Notes: generated from the sequence alone by a model not told the origin. Shown: positions 1 through 5,808, counted from the first letter of the stretch. The stretch: 6,368 nt of DNA from Cyanobacteria bacterium UBA11370 (GCA_003486645.1 DNGI01000531.1:1-6368); one strand, 5' to 3'. Numbers and translations are program-made.

Positions 1-285
1 CCAACTGGTGCGTGACCACACCCGATGGCAACTGAATGAGATTGAAAATTAGGACTTATGCAGAAACTCTATATGTAGGGTAGCCACCGCCCACCTTACG
101 CCTAGACATAGCGTTTAAATGAGAAATTTGCGTAGGTTCTAATTCTTTTATCTGTTTATAGCTTTCATTGAGCATGATAAGCTAGTAGATTGTGACTCTT
201 GGGTAAACCAGGGAAAGTGGCAAACCCCGCCCTGCTTTCCTCCCCTTCCCCTTGAGGGTATGGGGTTTTCTAGCGGGATTTTATT
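1..285. other. Upstream region of rpmH, no confident gene
   Basis: No complete gene is visible here. At the left edge two frames are open before an early stop. One reads QLVRDHTRWQLNEIEN and stops at 50-52. The other reads NWCVTTPDGN and stops at 33-35. Either could be the tail of an upstream gene, but both are too short to identify. The stretch from about 55 to 210 is AT-rich and is the likely promoter area for rpmH, yet I could not find a convincing -35/-10 pair with normal spacing. From about 222 to 277 the sequence is rich in C then G runs: AAACCCC at 222-228 is complementary to GGGGTTT at 262-268, so a leader hairpin just upstream of rpmH is possible. No clear Shine-Dalgarno sequence precedes the rpmH ATG. 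Confidence 0.5.
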
Positions 286-423
286 ATGACTAAGCGTACA
301 TTAGAGGGAACCAGCCGCAAGCAAAAGCGAAAATCTGGTTTTCGTGCCCGAATGCGGACGAAAAATGGTCAAGCGGTGATTAAAGCGCGTCGCAGTAAGG
401 GACGTTATCGTCTGTCGGTTTAA
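286..423 (+). CDS. rpmH: 50S ribosomal protein L34
   Basis: This 45-residue, strongly basic protein begins [20 protein letters not shown] and ends [11 protein letters not shown]. It matches the L34 pattern: an N-terminal TKRTL..T.RK.KR.SGFR segment, a central RMRTKNG, and a C-terminal ARR.KGR..L. Length is normal for the family. L34 is a component of the large ribosomal subunit and binds 23S rRNA. The ATG at 286 is the only start that gives the conserved N-terminus. Its position directly before rnpA is the classic bacterial arrangement. The 158-nt gap to rnpA holds inverted heptamer repeats. Identification is secure even though the gene is very short. Confidence 0.97.
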   Translation: MTKRTLEGTSRKQKRKSGFRARMRTKNGQAVIKARRSKGRYRLSV

Positions 424-427
424 AGGA

Positions 428-523
428 TTAGGTGTTAGGTGAGAGAAGATACTCAACTGTTGCAAATCGTTAATTCAATGCAAGCTGTCTGGGATAACTC
501 TTAACCTAAAACCTAAAACCTAC
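428..523. repeat. Inverted heptamer repeats in the rpmH-rnpA spacer
   Basis: Two TTAGGTG heptamers sit at 428-441. Three AACCTAA-type heptamers (the last one AACCTAC) sit at 503-523. The two groups are near reverse complements: TTAGGT-g-TTAGGT at 428-440 can pair with ACCTAA-a-ACCTAA at 504-516, giving two 6-bp helices around one mismatch and a loop of about 63 nt. No T-run follows, so this does not look like an intrinsic terminator. Short heptameric tandem repeats are a known feature of filamentous cyanobacteria; the paired inverted layout is what I see here. Confidence 0.7.
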
Positions 524-568
524 CCGCAAGCGTGTTAAGCCGTTGAGCCGTTGTCAGGTTCACTCTTT

Positions 569-572
569 GGAG
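569..572 (+). promoter_or_regulatory. Ribosome binding site deciding the rnpA start
   Basis: GGAG lies 9 nt before the GTG at 582. It supports that GTG as the rnpA start rather than the in-frame TTG at 543, which would add 13 residues (MSRCQVHSLEFLV) not expected in the family. The TTG at 585 is a weaker alternative, one codon downstream. Confidence 0.6.
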
Positions 573-581
573 TTTCTCGTA

Positions 582-1043
582 GTGTTGCCTAAAGCTAATC
601 GACTCAGGCACTGGCGAGATTTTCAGGTAATTTATCGCCAAGGGATTCGTCGTTCAGGTCATTATCTAACGTTGCGGGGACGGCGGCAACTTTCGAGTGC
701 GAAGGATATGCCCATACTCGTGACTGAGAAAGGACACAGCGATTCCCGATCACAGCAACGTCTCTCCCCTTGTCTGAGCAACAAACCTGTGCCAAAGGGT
801 AATGGCAAATCACCAACGTGCATTGGCATATCCATCAGCCAAAAAGTCAGCAAAAAGGCAGTAGTTCGGAATCGAATCAAGCGACAGATTCGAGCAGCTT
901 TACGCCAGTTATTGCCCCGATTATCACTCGGCTGGCAATTGGTGGTGGTGGTACGACCAACAGCCTTAGAGTGCGATTATGCACAATTTTTGCAAGAATT
1001 AGAGCAGTTGCTGGTAGAAGCTGAGGTAATCCATGGGCATTAA
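582..1043 (+). CDS. rnpA: Ribonuclease P protein component
   Basis: This is the protein subunit of RNase P, which helps the catalytic RNA bind and cleave the 5' leader of pre-tRNAs. From the GTG at 582 it is 153 residues. The N-terminus LPKANRLRHWRDFQVIYRQGIRRSGHYLTL has the conserved RL....DF..VY..G.R segment. The RNA-binding RNR motif region lies at residues 91-107 (KKAVVRNRIKRQIRAAL). The C-terminal part (GWQLVVVVRPTA...FLQELEQLL) completes the usual fold. Between the first strand (LTLRG, about residue 33) and IGISISQKV (about residue 81) there is an insert of about 45 polar residues; most bacterial RnpA proteins have a much shorter turn there, which accounts for the length above the usual 110-125. 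The stop overlaps the start of the next gene by 11 nt, suggesting translational coupling. Confidence 0.95.
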   Translation: MLPKANRLRHWRDFQVIYRQGIRRSGHYLTLRGRRQLSSAKDMPILVTEKGHSDSRSQQRLSPCLSNKPVPKGNGKSPTCIGISISQKVSKKAVVRNRIKRQIRAALRQLLPRLSLGWQLVVVVRPTALECDYAQFLQELEQLLVEAEVIHGH

Positions 1044-1425
1044 AGAAGAGATATTTTACGAAGGCGCTCCCCACCGAGGCGATTTGATTATTAACATTTT
1101 GTTGGGGTTTACGGTGATTTGCTTGCCCTTGAGTGTCGGGGCAATCGTGCGGGCGTTATGGCTGCGGTATCGAATTACGGATCGGCGCATTTCTGTAACG
1201 GGGGGGTGGAAAGGACGCGATCGCACCGACATTATCTATTCAGAGGTTGCCCAAGTTAAAAAAGTTCCTCGTGGTTTGGGGATGTGGGGAGACATCGTTG
1301 TGACTCTCAGAGATGGTAGTCGCCTCGAACTGCGGGCTATGCCTCGGTTTCGGGAAATCTATGACTATATTGCCGAAAAAGCTGCTGCTAAAACGGGTAA
1401 ACCCATTGATTCAGTGAAGGCTTAG
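1033..1425 (+). CDS. Membrane-anchored bacterial PH-domain protein
   Basis: This 130-residue protein has a hydrophobic segment at about residues 18-42 (DLIINILLGFTVICLPLSVGAIVRAL), then a bacterial pleckstrin-homology-like domain at about 45-120 (YRITDRRISVTGGW..., strands ending in DIVVTLRDGSRLELRAMP, and a closing helix FREIYDYIAEKAA). The pattern matches the bPH2/DUF304 family (YdbS/YdbT-like). Such proteins sit in the membrane with the PH domain in the cytoplasm; their biochemical role is not established. The ATG at 1033 has GAGG at 1023-1026 with a 6-nt gap and overlaps the 3' end of rnpA in another frame, so translation is probably coupled. A gene of this type between rnpA and yidC is, as I recall, a common cyanobacterial arrangement, which hints at a role near membrane-protein insertion, but that is inference. 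A run of seven G residues at 1200-1206 encodes part of TGGW. Confidence 0.88.
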   Translation: MGIKEEIFYEGAPHRGDLIINILLGFTVICLPLSVGAIVRALWLRYRITDRRISVTGGWKGRDRTDIIYSEVAQVKKVPRGLGMWGDIVVTLRDGSRLELRAMPRFREIYDYIAEKAAAKTGKPIDSVKA

Positions 1426-1450
1426 GGAAAGGATGATAGCGTAGCGGTAG

Positions 1451-1524
1451 CGACGTAAGGAGCGTCGGGATGAGGGATAAGCGATAAATGATGCCATCTA
1501 AACTCCTTTAATTCCTCATCTTGG
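1451..1524. repeat. Repeat-rich PH-yidC spacer with two potential hairpins
   Basis: The 160-nt spacer begins with GTAGCG-type repetitive sequence (about 1438-1452). CGACG at 1451-1455 and CGTCG at 1463-1467 form a perfect 5-bp stem with a 7-nt loop. Next come the degenerate heptamers GGGATGA, GGGATAA and GCGATAA (1467-1487). A second, alternative stem pairs GATGAGGGAT (1469-1478) with ATTCCTCATC (1511-1520): 10 bp with one G-U pair, extendable with further G-U pairs to 1465 and 1524. The two stems overlap only at their edges. No T-run follows, so a terminator is unlikely; a processing or stability element between the cistrons, or simply dispersed repeat DNA, fits better. Confidence 0.55.
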
Positions 1525-1585
1525 GACAAATATTAGATAGATTAGATTCAGAAAACTTTACAACGCCTAGGTTGACTTCATACGA

Positions 1586-2752
1586 ATGGATTTTGGTATC
1601 GGGTTTCTTTCTAACAACGTCATGCTGCCAATCCTGGACTTCTTTTACGGGATTGTGCCTAGCTACGGTCTAGCCATTGTAGCGCTGACCCTAGTCATTC
1701 GCTTTGCTCTGTTTCCTCTAAACGCTGGCTCCATTCGCAACATGAGGCGTATGCGGATCACCCAACCGCTAATGAAAAAGCGGCAAGAGGAAATTCAGAA
1801 ACTCTACGCCAATGATAAAGTCAAACAGCAGGAGGAAATGAGCAAGCTCTTTCAAGAGTTTGGCAACCCTCTGGCTGGATGTTTGCCTCTCTTGTTGCAA
1901 ATGCCAGTCTTGTTTGCTTTATTTGCTACCTTACGGGGATCACCCTTTTCGGATGTTAACTATTCCCTTAACATCCAAATCTTTCCGAGAGAACAGATGG
2001 AGTTGATCCAACCCCAAGCGTTTACCACCCCACCCCAAAATATTTACATTGCGGATGGAGTTCATGCTCCCGTTGCAGCTTTGCTACCAGGGGGTAATCG
2101 TTTAGTGGTGGGTGAAAAGACCAAAGTAGAGTTTCAAACCGTTGAGGGTAAACCCCTCAAAGCGTTGCTCTCTGAGTATCCAGATACGAAAATTCTTCCT
2201 AAGTTACAAGTAACCAAAGGCGAAGAGCGCTTACGGATTTCTGAAGACGGCACAATTGAAGCCTTAGAACCAGGAGAAGTAACCCTATCAGGGACGATTC
2301 CAGGACTAGCTGCTAATCGAGGATTCTTATTTATCGATGCCTTGGGGCGTGTGGGTGCGGTTGAACCCGATGGTACGATTCACTGGGATATTGTGGGGAT
2401 GATTTTGGTCTTTGGGATCAGTTTGTATATCAACCAAATTCTTACGGGTCAGAATACTAGCAACGATCCTTCCTCAGCCCAGCAAAATACAGTTAATAAG
2501 ATTACCCCAGTCTTATTTTCTGGGATGTTCTTCTTCTTCCCGCTCCCGGCTGGTGTGCTGATGTATATGCTGATTGCTAATATTTTTCAGACCGTCCAAA
2601 CCTTCATTCTGATGCGAGAACCTTTACCGGAAAACATCCAGAAGATGGTAGAGCAGCAAGAAAAAGCAGAGCAAAAACAAGCCAAATCGGAAGAACGCAG
2701 AGAAACACTACCGTTTGAACCCAAGCGTTCTAAGAAAAAGGCTTCAAGCTAG
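1586..2752 (+). CDS. yidC: Membrane protein insertase YidC/Alb3/Oxa1 family
   Basis: YidC inserts and folds membrane proteins, alone or with SecYEG; in cyanobacteria the homolog is implicated in thylakoid protein integration such as photosystem II D1. The protein is 388 residues with the five-helix core: TM1 about 27-45 ([19 protein letters not shown], with the conserved hydrophilic-groove arginine at R39), a charged cytoplasmic hairpin at 46-95, TM2 about 98-117 ([19 protein letters not shown]), TM3 about 267-287, and TM4/TM5 about 306-343 ([35 protein letters not shown]). It lacks the periplasmic P1 domain of E. coli YidC. Instead, about 145 residues sit between TM2 and TM3 on the outer/lumenal side; part of this (about 173-242) looks like a bacterial Ig-like fold. 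The C-terminal tail (345-388) is rich in K, E and Q, as expected for ribosome contact. The start has only a weak AGG about 14 nt upstream, but ATG 1586 gives the expected N-terminus. Confidence 0.97.
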   Translation: MDFGIGFLSNNVMLPILDFFYGIVPSYGLAIVALTLVIRFALFPLNAGSIRNMRRMRITQPLMKKRQEEIQKLYANDKVKQQEEMSKLFQEFGNPLAGCLPLLLQMPVLFALFATLRGSPFSDVNYSLNIQIFPREQMELIQPQAFTTPPQNIYIADGVHAPVAALLPGGNRLVVGEKTKVEFQTVEGKPLKALLSEYPDTKILPKLQVTKGEERLRISEDGTIEALEPGEVTLSGTIPGLAANRGFLFIDALGRVGAVEPDGTIHWDIVGMILVFGISLYINQILTGQNTSNDPSSAQQNTVNKITPVLFSGMFFFFPLPAGVLMYMLIANIFQTVQTFILMREPLPENIQKMVEQQEKAEQKQAKSEERRETLPFEPKRSKKKASS

Positions 2753-2792
2753 ACATTCCTCCGTTTCTATGGTAGGAACTTTGGATCAAAAG

Positions 2793-2813
2793 CCCCATTC
2801 CTTATTCCCTATT
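2793..2813. repeat. Degenerate heptamer triplet in the yidC-jag spacer
   Basis: CCCCATT, CCTTATT and CCCTATT follow one another without a gap, 12 nt before the start codon of the KH/R3H gene. They share the form CCYNATT with single-base changes. The spacer (73 nt) has no other recognisable signal, and no Shine-Dalgarno sequence precedes the ATG at 2826. Confidence 0.5.
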
Positions 2814-2825
2814 TTCAGATAAATT

Positions 2826-3320
2826 ATGAGCAATCAGCTAAGGCAGCGGGGTCAGCAGTGGCTCGAAGGACTCCTGCACTTATCGGGATTGCCTGCCAGT
2901 GTCAACGTGACAGAAACTGACGACTCCCAGGCAGATAGACCTAGCTACTGGTTGACGATAGATGAAACCCAACTGACACCCAAACAAATTCAAACCTTAA
3001 TTGGCTCAGATGGTTCTGCTCTCGATGCAATCCAGTATCTGGCTAATTCAATTCTCAACCTGGGTCAGGAGCAAGAGCAACAAGCGGCTTACACGATTGA
3101 ACTTGATGGCTACCGCCTTCGCCGTCAAGCCGAACTTCGGACATTGGCGGATCATGCAGCGCAACAGGTTCGAGAAACGGGTCAAGAATTTGAGATCAAA
3201 TCTCTTTCGTCTGCGGAACGCCGTCAAATTCATACGTTTTTAGAAGAGTGTGAGGATTTAGAAACTTACAGTCGGGGTCAAGAGCCAGATCGACGGCTAG
3301 TTGTGCGCCGACGGTTTTAG
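2826..3320 (+). CDS. jag: Jag/KhpB-like KH and R3H single-stranded nucleic acid-binding protein
   Basis: This 164-residue cytoplasmic protein carries two RNA-binding modules. A type II KH domain spans about residues 38-98; its GxxG loop is GSDG (G60-G63), followed by SALDAIQYLANSILN, close to the family's IGkrGqtLdAlQyLvN. An R3H domain covers about 105-163, with the R-x3-H signature at R132 and H136 (ERRQIH) and the trailing LETYSRGQEPDRRLVVRRR. The protein lacks the N-terminal Jag-N domain found in Firmicutes KhpB/EloR. Jag genes next to yidC are widespread; in Gram-positive bacteria the protein affects cell elongation and binds RNA, but its task in cyanobacteria is not known. The ATG at 2826 has no clear ribosome binding site. 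Confidence 0.93.
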   Translation: MSNQLRQRGQQWLEGLLHLSGLPASVNVTETDDSQADRPSYWLTIDETQLTPKQIQTLIGSDGSALDAIQYLANSILNLGQEQEQQAAYTIELDGYRLRRQAELRTLADHAAQQVRETGQEFEIKSLSSAERRQIHTFLEECEDLETYSRGQEPDRRLVVRRRF

Positions 3321-3321
3321 A

Positions 3322-3362
3322 GAATTAGGAATTAGGAATTAGGAATTAGGAATTAGGAATTG
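3322..3362. repeat. GAATTAG tandem heptamer array
   Basis: Five perfect GAATTAG units run from 3322 to 3356, followed by a partial GAATTG (3357-3362), starting 2 nt after the stop codon of the KH/R3H gene. This is a textbook short tandemly repeated repetitive (STRR) sequence of the sort described in filamentous cyanobacteria. The end of the array, TAGGAATTG (3354-3362), is the exact reverse complement of CAATTCCTA at 3398-3406, which is followed by five T residues; a weak AT-rich stem with a 35-nt loop is possible. Copy number is likely to vary among strains. Confidence 0.9.
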
Positions 3363-3460
3363 AAATCACGGGATCGAATTGGCTGAACTCTGACTAACAA
3401 TTCCTATTTTTGGAGATATTTCAAAAGCGATTTCTAAAGCAAGAAAAGCACAGTGATATT

Positions 3461-3488
3461 CACTAATCCATAATTCATAATTCCTAAT
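3461..3488. repeat. Degenerate inverted heptamer array before the DUF177 gene
   Basis: Four consecutive 7-mers ending in TAAT (CACTAAT, CCATAAT, TCATAAT, TCCTAAT) occupy this stretch. On the other strand they read ATTAGGA, ATTATGA, ATTATGG and ATTAGTG, the same family as the GAATTAG array at 3322-3356. TAATTCCTAAT at 3478-3488 is an 11-nt perfect reverse complement of units in that array. The array runs into the first possible ATG (3487) of the next gene. Confidence 0.75.
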
Positions 3489-3494
3489 GATTAA

Positions 3495-3500
3495 GGGAGG
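3495..3500 (+). promoter_or_regulatory. Purine-rich ribosome binding site for the DUF177 gene
   Basis: GGGAGG lies 13 nt before the ATG at 3514. The spacing is longer than ideal, but it supports 3514 as the start; an ATG at 3487 would place this site inside the coding region. Confidence 0.5.
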
Positions 3501-3513
3501 AAAGATAGGCATT

Positions 3514-4017
3514 ATGGAAGTCATTTATATTCCTGAACTGCTCAAATTACCAGAGCAAACCTATGTCATTCAAGTGAATGAGTGCCTCACGGATTTGAAA
3601 ACTCTAACCCCTGTCCGAGGACGCTTGCAAGTGACTCATCAGGGAAATTATCTGGAGATTTCGGCTCAAGCAGAAACGATTATTACTCTGTCTTGTGATC
3701 GCTGTTTACAACAGTATAATCACCGTTTAACCCTTGATGTGTCGGAATTGATTTGGTTGGATGAGTTAGCCAATCAACCGGATTTGGGATCATTGGAACG
3801 GGAAACTCCGTTGGAAGAATTGGTGGAAACCCTGCCACCCCAAGGATATTTTGAACCAGAAACTTGGTTGTACGAGCAATTGTGTTTAGCAATTCCTCCA
3901 CGGCAAGTCTGTGATGAGAATTGCCCAGGAATTCCGATCACTGATAATGGGAATACAGGTTTAAGCGATCGCCGTTGGCAGGCTCTGGAAATTCTCAAAG
4001 GACAGCTTCCGGGATAG
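3514..4017 (+). CDS. YceD family (DUF177) protein
   Basis: This 167-residue soluble protein belongs to the DUF177/YceD family. Visible hallmarks are the N-terminal IPELLKLPEQ, the central VRGRLQVTHQGNYLEISAQAETIITLSCDRCLQQYNHRL with a CxxC pair (C61, C64), an acidic middle section, and a C-terminal CDENCPG (C133, C137) followed by DRRWQALEILK, which matches the usual end of the family. The four cysteines could bind a metal, although this is not shown. YceD homologs in E. coli and chloroplasts have been linked to 23S rRNA accumulation, which would suit a neighbourhood of ribosome and membrane biogenesis genes. In many bacteria the gene precedes rpmF; here no rpmF is present. I chose ATG 3514 (MEVIYIPEL) because it matches the family start and follows a GGGAGG; ATG 3487 would add nine residues (MIKGGKIGI). 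Confidence 0.88.
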   Translation: MEVIYIPELLKLPEQTYVIQVNECLTDLKTLTPVRGRLQVTHQGNYLEISAQAETIITLSCDRCLQQYNHRLTLDVSELIWLDELANQPDLGSLERETPLEELVETLPPQGYFEPETWLYEQLCLAIPPRQVCDENCPGIPITDNGNTGLSDRRWQALEILKGQLPG

Positions 4018-4020
4018 GTG

Positions 4021-4128
4021 GGTGGCAGCGGATTGGTGGCAGCGGATTGGGTAACGGATGTAACGGATGTAACGGATGCGTTTCTGCCAACCACCCATCC
4101 GCTACATCCGCTACAAAATCCGTTGCCA
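4021..4128. repeat. ARCGGAT repeat cluster forming a long hairpin
   Basis: The spacer after the DUF177 gene begins with two tandem copies of GGTGGCAGCGGATT (4021-4048), then three tandem copies of TAACGGATG (4052-4078), then, on the opposite strand, two copies of CATCCGCTA (4096-4113) and AATCCGTTGCC (4117-4127). In all, eight copies of the core ARCGGAT occur, five forward and three reverse. In RNA, 4037-4048 pairs with 4117-4128 (12 bp, one G-U). After a 2x2 GG/AA internal loop, 4051-4069 pairs with 4096-4114 (19 positions, two A-C mismatches). The terminal loop is 26 nt (4070-4095). No T-run follows, so it is not a standard terminator. The rest of the 230-nt spacer (4129-4247) holds two TAAAAT hexamers (4170-4175, 4189-4194) that could serve as -10 elements, without a clear -35 partner. 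Confidence 0.8.
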
Positions 4129-4247
4129 GGTATGACTCTGAATGACATAGATCAATGAGCTGCCCACAGTAAAATCTCCTAACTTCGGTAAAATGAGGTT
4201 TGGCGAATGATTGTGTTGAATTTTGTTGCTCCTAACCCTAATCCACC

Positions 4248-5762
4248 ATGAGTTTTAACCATGAGTTTGAACTACTCCTCCGCGCCCGCTATCCTTTGAT
4301 TTATATTCCCACCCCTGAAGAAGAACGAGTTGAAGGCGCGATCGCACAATCAGCGAAACACTTAGGCGATCGCAGCGTTTATATCTGGGATTTTGTTGAA
4401 GGATACCAAGGTAATCCTAATGATGACGGTTTCGGACGGCGCAATCCGTTACAAGCGTTAGAATTTGTTGAAAAAATACCGGAAGATGGGGCAGCTATTT
4501 TTATTCTAAGAGATTTTCATCGATTTTTAGAGGATATCTCTGTTGCTCGTAAACTCAAAAATCTATCGCGCCTCCTCAAATCTCAGCCTAAGAATATTGT
4601 AATTGTAACGCCTTCTATTGCTGTTCCTTCTGAGCTAACCGAAGTTCTAACTGTACTAGAATTTGCCTTACCTGATGTATCAGAAATTAAAGGCGAAATT
4701 AAGCGATTGTTAGCGGCGACAGGTCAATCGTTAAATGATAAAGTATTAGATGAATTGGTACGTTCCTGTCAGGGGTTATCCCTAGAGCGCATTCGTCGAG
4801 TATTAGCGAGAGCGATTGCTGCTCACGGAGAAATTCAACCTGAAGATGTGGAATTAGTATTAGAAGAAAAACGCCAATCTATTCGTCAAACTCAAATTTT
4901 AGAGTTTTACCCAACCACTGAAAAAATTTCCGATATCGGCGGTTTAGATAACCTCAAAGACTGGCTATTACGGCGGGGAGGAGCGTTTACCGAACGTGCA
5001 AGACAATACGGTTTACCTCATCCTCGTGGCTTACTGCTAGTAGGAATACAGGGGACAGGAAAATCACTCACGGCAAAAGCGATCGCTCATCATTGGCATC
5101 TCCCGCTACTACGTTTGGATGTCGGGCGTTTATTTGGTGGGTTGGTAGGAGAATCAGAATCTCGTACCCGACAGATGATTCAATTAGCCGAAGCTTTAGC
5201 GCCTTGTATTCTGTGGATTGATGAGATTGATAAAGCCTTTTCAGGATTTGATTCTAAAGGAGATTCCGGAACAACGAGTCGTGTGTTTGGAACATTTATT
5301 ACTTGGTTAGCAGAGAAAAAATCTCCTGTTTTTGTTGTGGCTACGGCGAATAATATCCAAGCGTTACCCCCAGAAATGCTCAGAAAAGGTCGATTTGATG
5401 AAATCTTTTTTGTAGGTTTGCCCAGTCAGGAGGAACGTTATGCGATTTTTGAGTTACATTTAGCTCGATTACGCCCTCATAATTTAAAGAATTACGATTT
5501 GGAACGATTAGCCTATGAAACCCCCGACTTTTCCGGAGCAGAAATTGAACAAACCCTCATTGAAGCGATGCACATTGGTTTTAGTCAGAACCGAGACTTT
5601 ACCACGGATGATGTCTTAGAATCTGCCAGTCAAATTGTACCGTTAGCTCGCACAGCCCAAGAACAAATTCAGTTCCTTAAAGACTGGGCGGCGGCTGGTA
5701 AAGCCCGAATGGCATCAAGAGATAGCCGTTTAAGCAGTCGAATTCAGCGACAATTTCAATAA
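4248..5762 (+). CDS. ycf46: Ycf46-type AAA+ ATPase
   Basis: The 504-residue protein has an N-terminal half (1-220) of the Ycf46 kind, opening FELLLRARYPLIYIPTPEEERVEGAI, and a C-terminal AAA+ module (about 228-460). In the module, Walker A is GIQGTGKS (266-273), with the Ycf46-typical Q in place of the usual P of GPPGTGK. Walker B is ILWIDEID (321-328), the sensor 1 region is VVATANN (363-369), the arginine-finger segment is LRKGRFDEIFFV (R379, R382), and the helical lid has DFSGAEIEQTLIEA (427-440). All ATP-binding and hydrolysis residues are present, so it should be active. Ycf46 is encoded in some algal plastids and in cyanobacteria; work in Synechocystis has tied it to inorganic carbon responses, but its substrate is not known. 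There is no Shine-Dalgarno site before ATG 4248; the N-terminus fits the family. Cyanobacteria can carry more than one paralog, so the exact symbol is less certain than the family. Confidence 0.9.
   Translation: MSFNHEFELLLRARYPLIYIPTPEEERVEGAIAQSAKHLGDRSVYIWDFVEGYQGNPNDDGFGRRNPLQALEFVEKIPEDGAAIFILRDFHRFLEDISVARKLKNLSRLLKSQPKNIVIVTPSIAVPSELTEVLTVLEFALPDVSEIKGEIKRLLAATGQSLNDKVLDELVRSCQGLSLERIRRVLARAIAAHGEIQPEDVELVLEEKRQSIRQTQILEFYPTTEKISDIGGLDNLKDWLLRRGGAFTERARQYGLPHPRGLLLVGIQGTGKSLTAKAIAHHWHLPLLRLDVGRLFGGLVGESESRTRQMIQLAEALAPCILWIDEIDKAFSGFDSKGDSGTTSRVFGTFITWLAEKKSPVFVVATANNIQALPPEMLRKGRFDEIFFVGLPSQEERYAIFELHLARLRPHNLKNYDLERLAYETPDFSGAEIEQTLIEAMHIGFSQNRDFTTDDVLESASQIVPLARTAQEQIQFLKDWAAAGKARMASRDSRLSSRIQRQFQ
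4338..4373. repeat. HIP1 octamer sites (pair)
   Basis: GCGATCGC occurs at 4338-4345 and again at 4366-4373, inside the AAA ATPase gene. Three more copies lie at 1217-1224 (PH-domain gene), 3965-3972 (DUF177 gene) and 5079-5086 (AAA ATPase gene). About 0.1 copies would be expected by chance in a window of this size, so this is the highly iterated palindrome typical of many cyanobacterial genomes. Confidence 0.95.
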
Positions 5763-5763
5763 T

Positions 5764-5791
5764 TTATTAATTAGTCATGAGTCATTAGTAA
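5764..5791. repeat. TTAGTCA-type degenerate heptamers
   Basis: TTATTAA, TTAGTCA, TGAGTCA and TTAGTAA follow one another immediately after the stop codon of the AAA ATPase gene. They form a weak period-7 array that differs in sequence from the CAAACAA array 18 nt further on and is not in phase with it. Confidence 0.45.
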
Positions 5792-5808
5792 ATACAGTAC
5801 ATAACTGG

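Noticed and set aside
543..581. Longer rnpA starting at TTG 543
   Set aside because: The extra 13 residues do not look like RnpA, and GGAG at 569-572 is well placed for GTG 582, which gives the familiar LPKANRL start.
818..1024. Open frame on the plus strand within rnpA, and minus-strand frames across the same region
   Set aside because: They are shadows of rnpA; the rnpA frame carries the conserved RNR motif and family pattern.
3322..3362. CRISPR-like array
   Set aside because: Units are 7 nt and contiguous with no spacers; this is a simple tandem repeat.
3354..3411. Intrinsic terminator after jag (TAGGAATTG/CAATTCCTA plus TTTTT)
   Set aside because: The stem is AT-rich and the loop is 35 nt long, so it is too weak to call as a terminator; it is mentioned only as a possible alternative fold.
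3487..3513. Longer DUF177 protein starting at ATG 3487
   Set aside because: The added residues come from repeat DNA and the ribosome binding site itself, and MEVIYIPEL matches the family N-terminus as I know it.
3774..4148. Open frame of 124 codons on the minus strand
   Set aside because: It lies antisense to the 3' end of the DUF177 gene and runs through the ARCGGAT repeats, giving a repetitive TSVTSVTSVT segment and no recognisable domain.
4142..4194. Promoter for the AAA gene built on the TAAAAT hexamers
   Set aside because: The nearest -35-like element (ATGACA at 4142) is 22 nt or more away, outside normal spacing; not strong enough to list as a feature.
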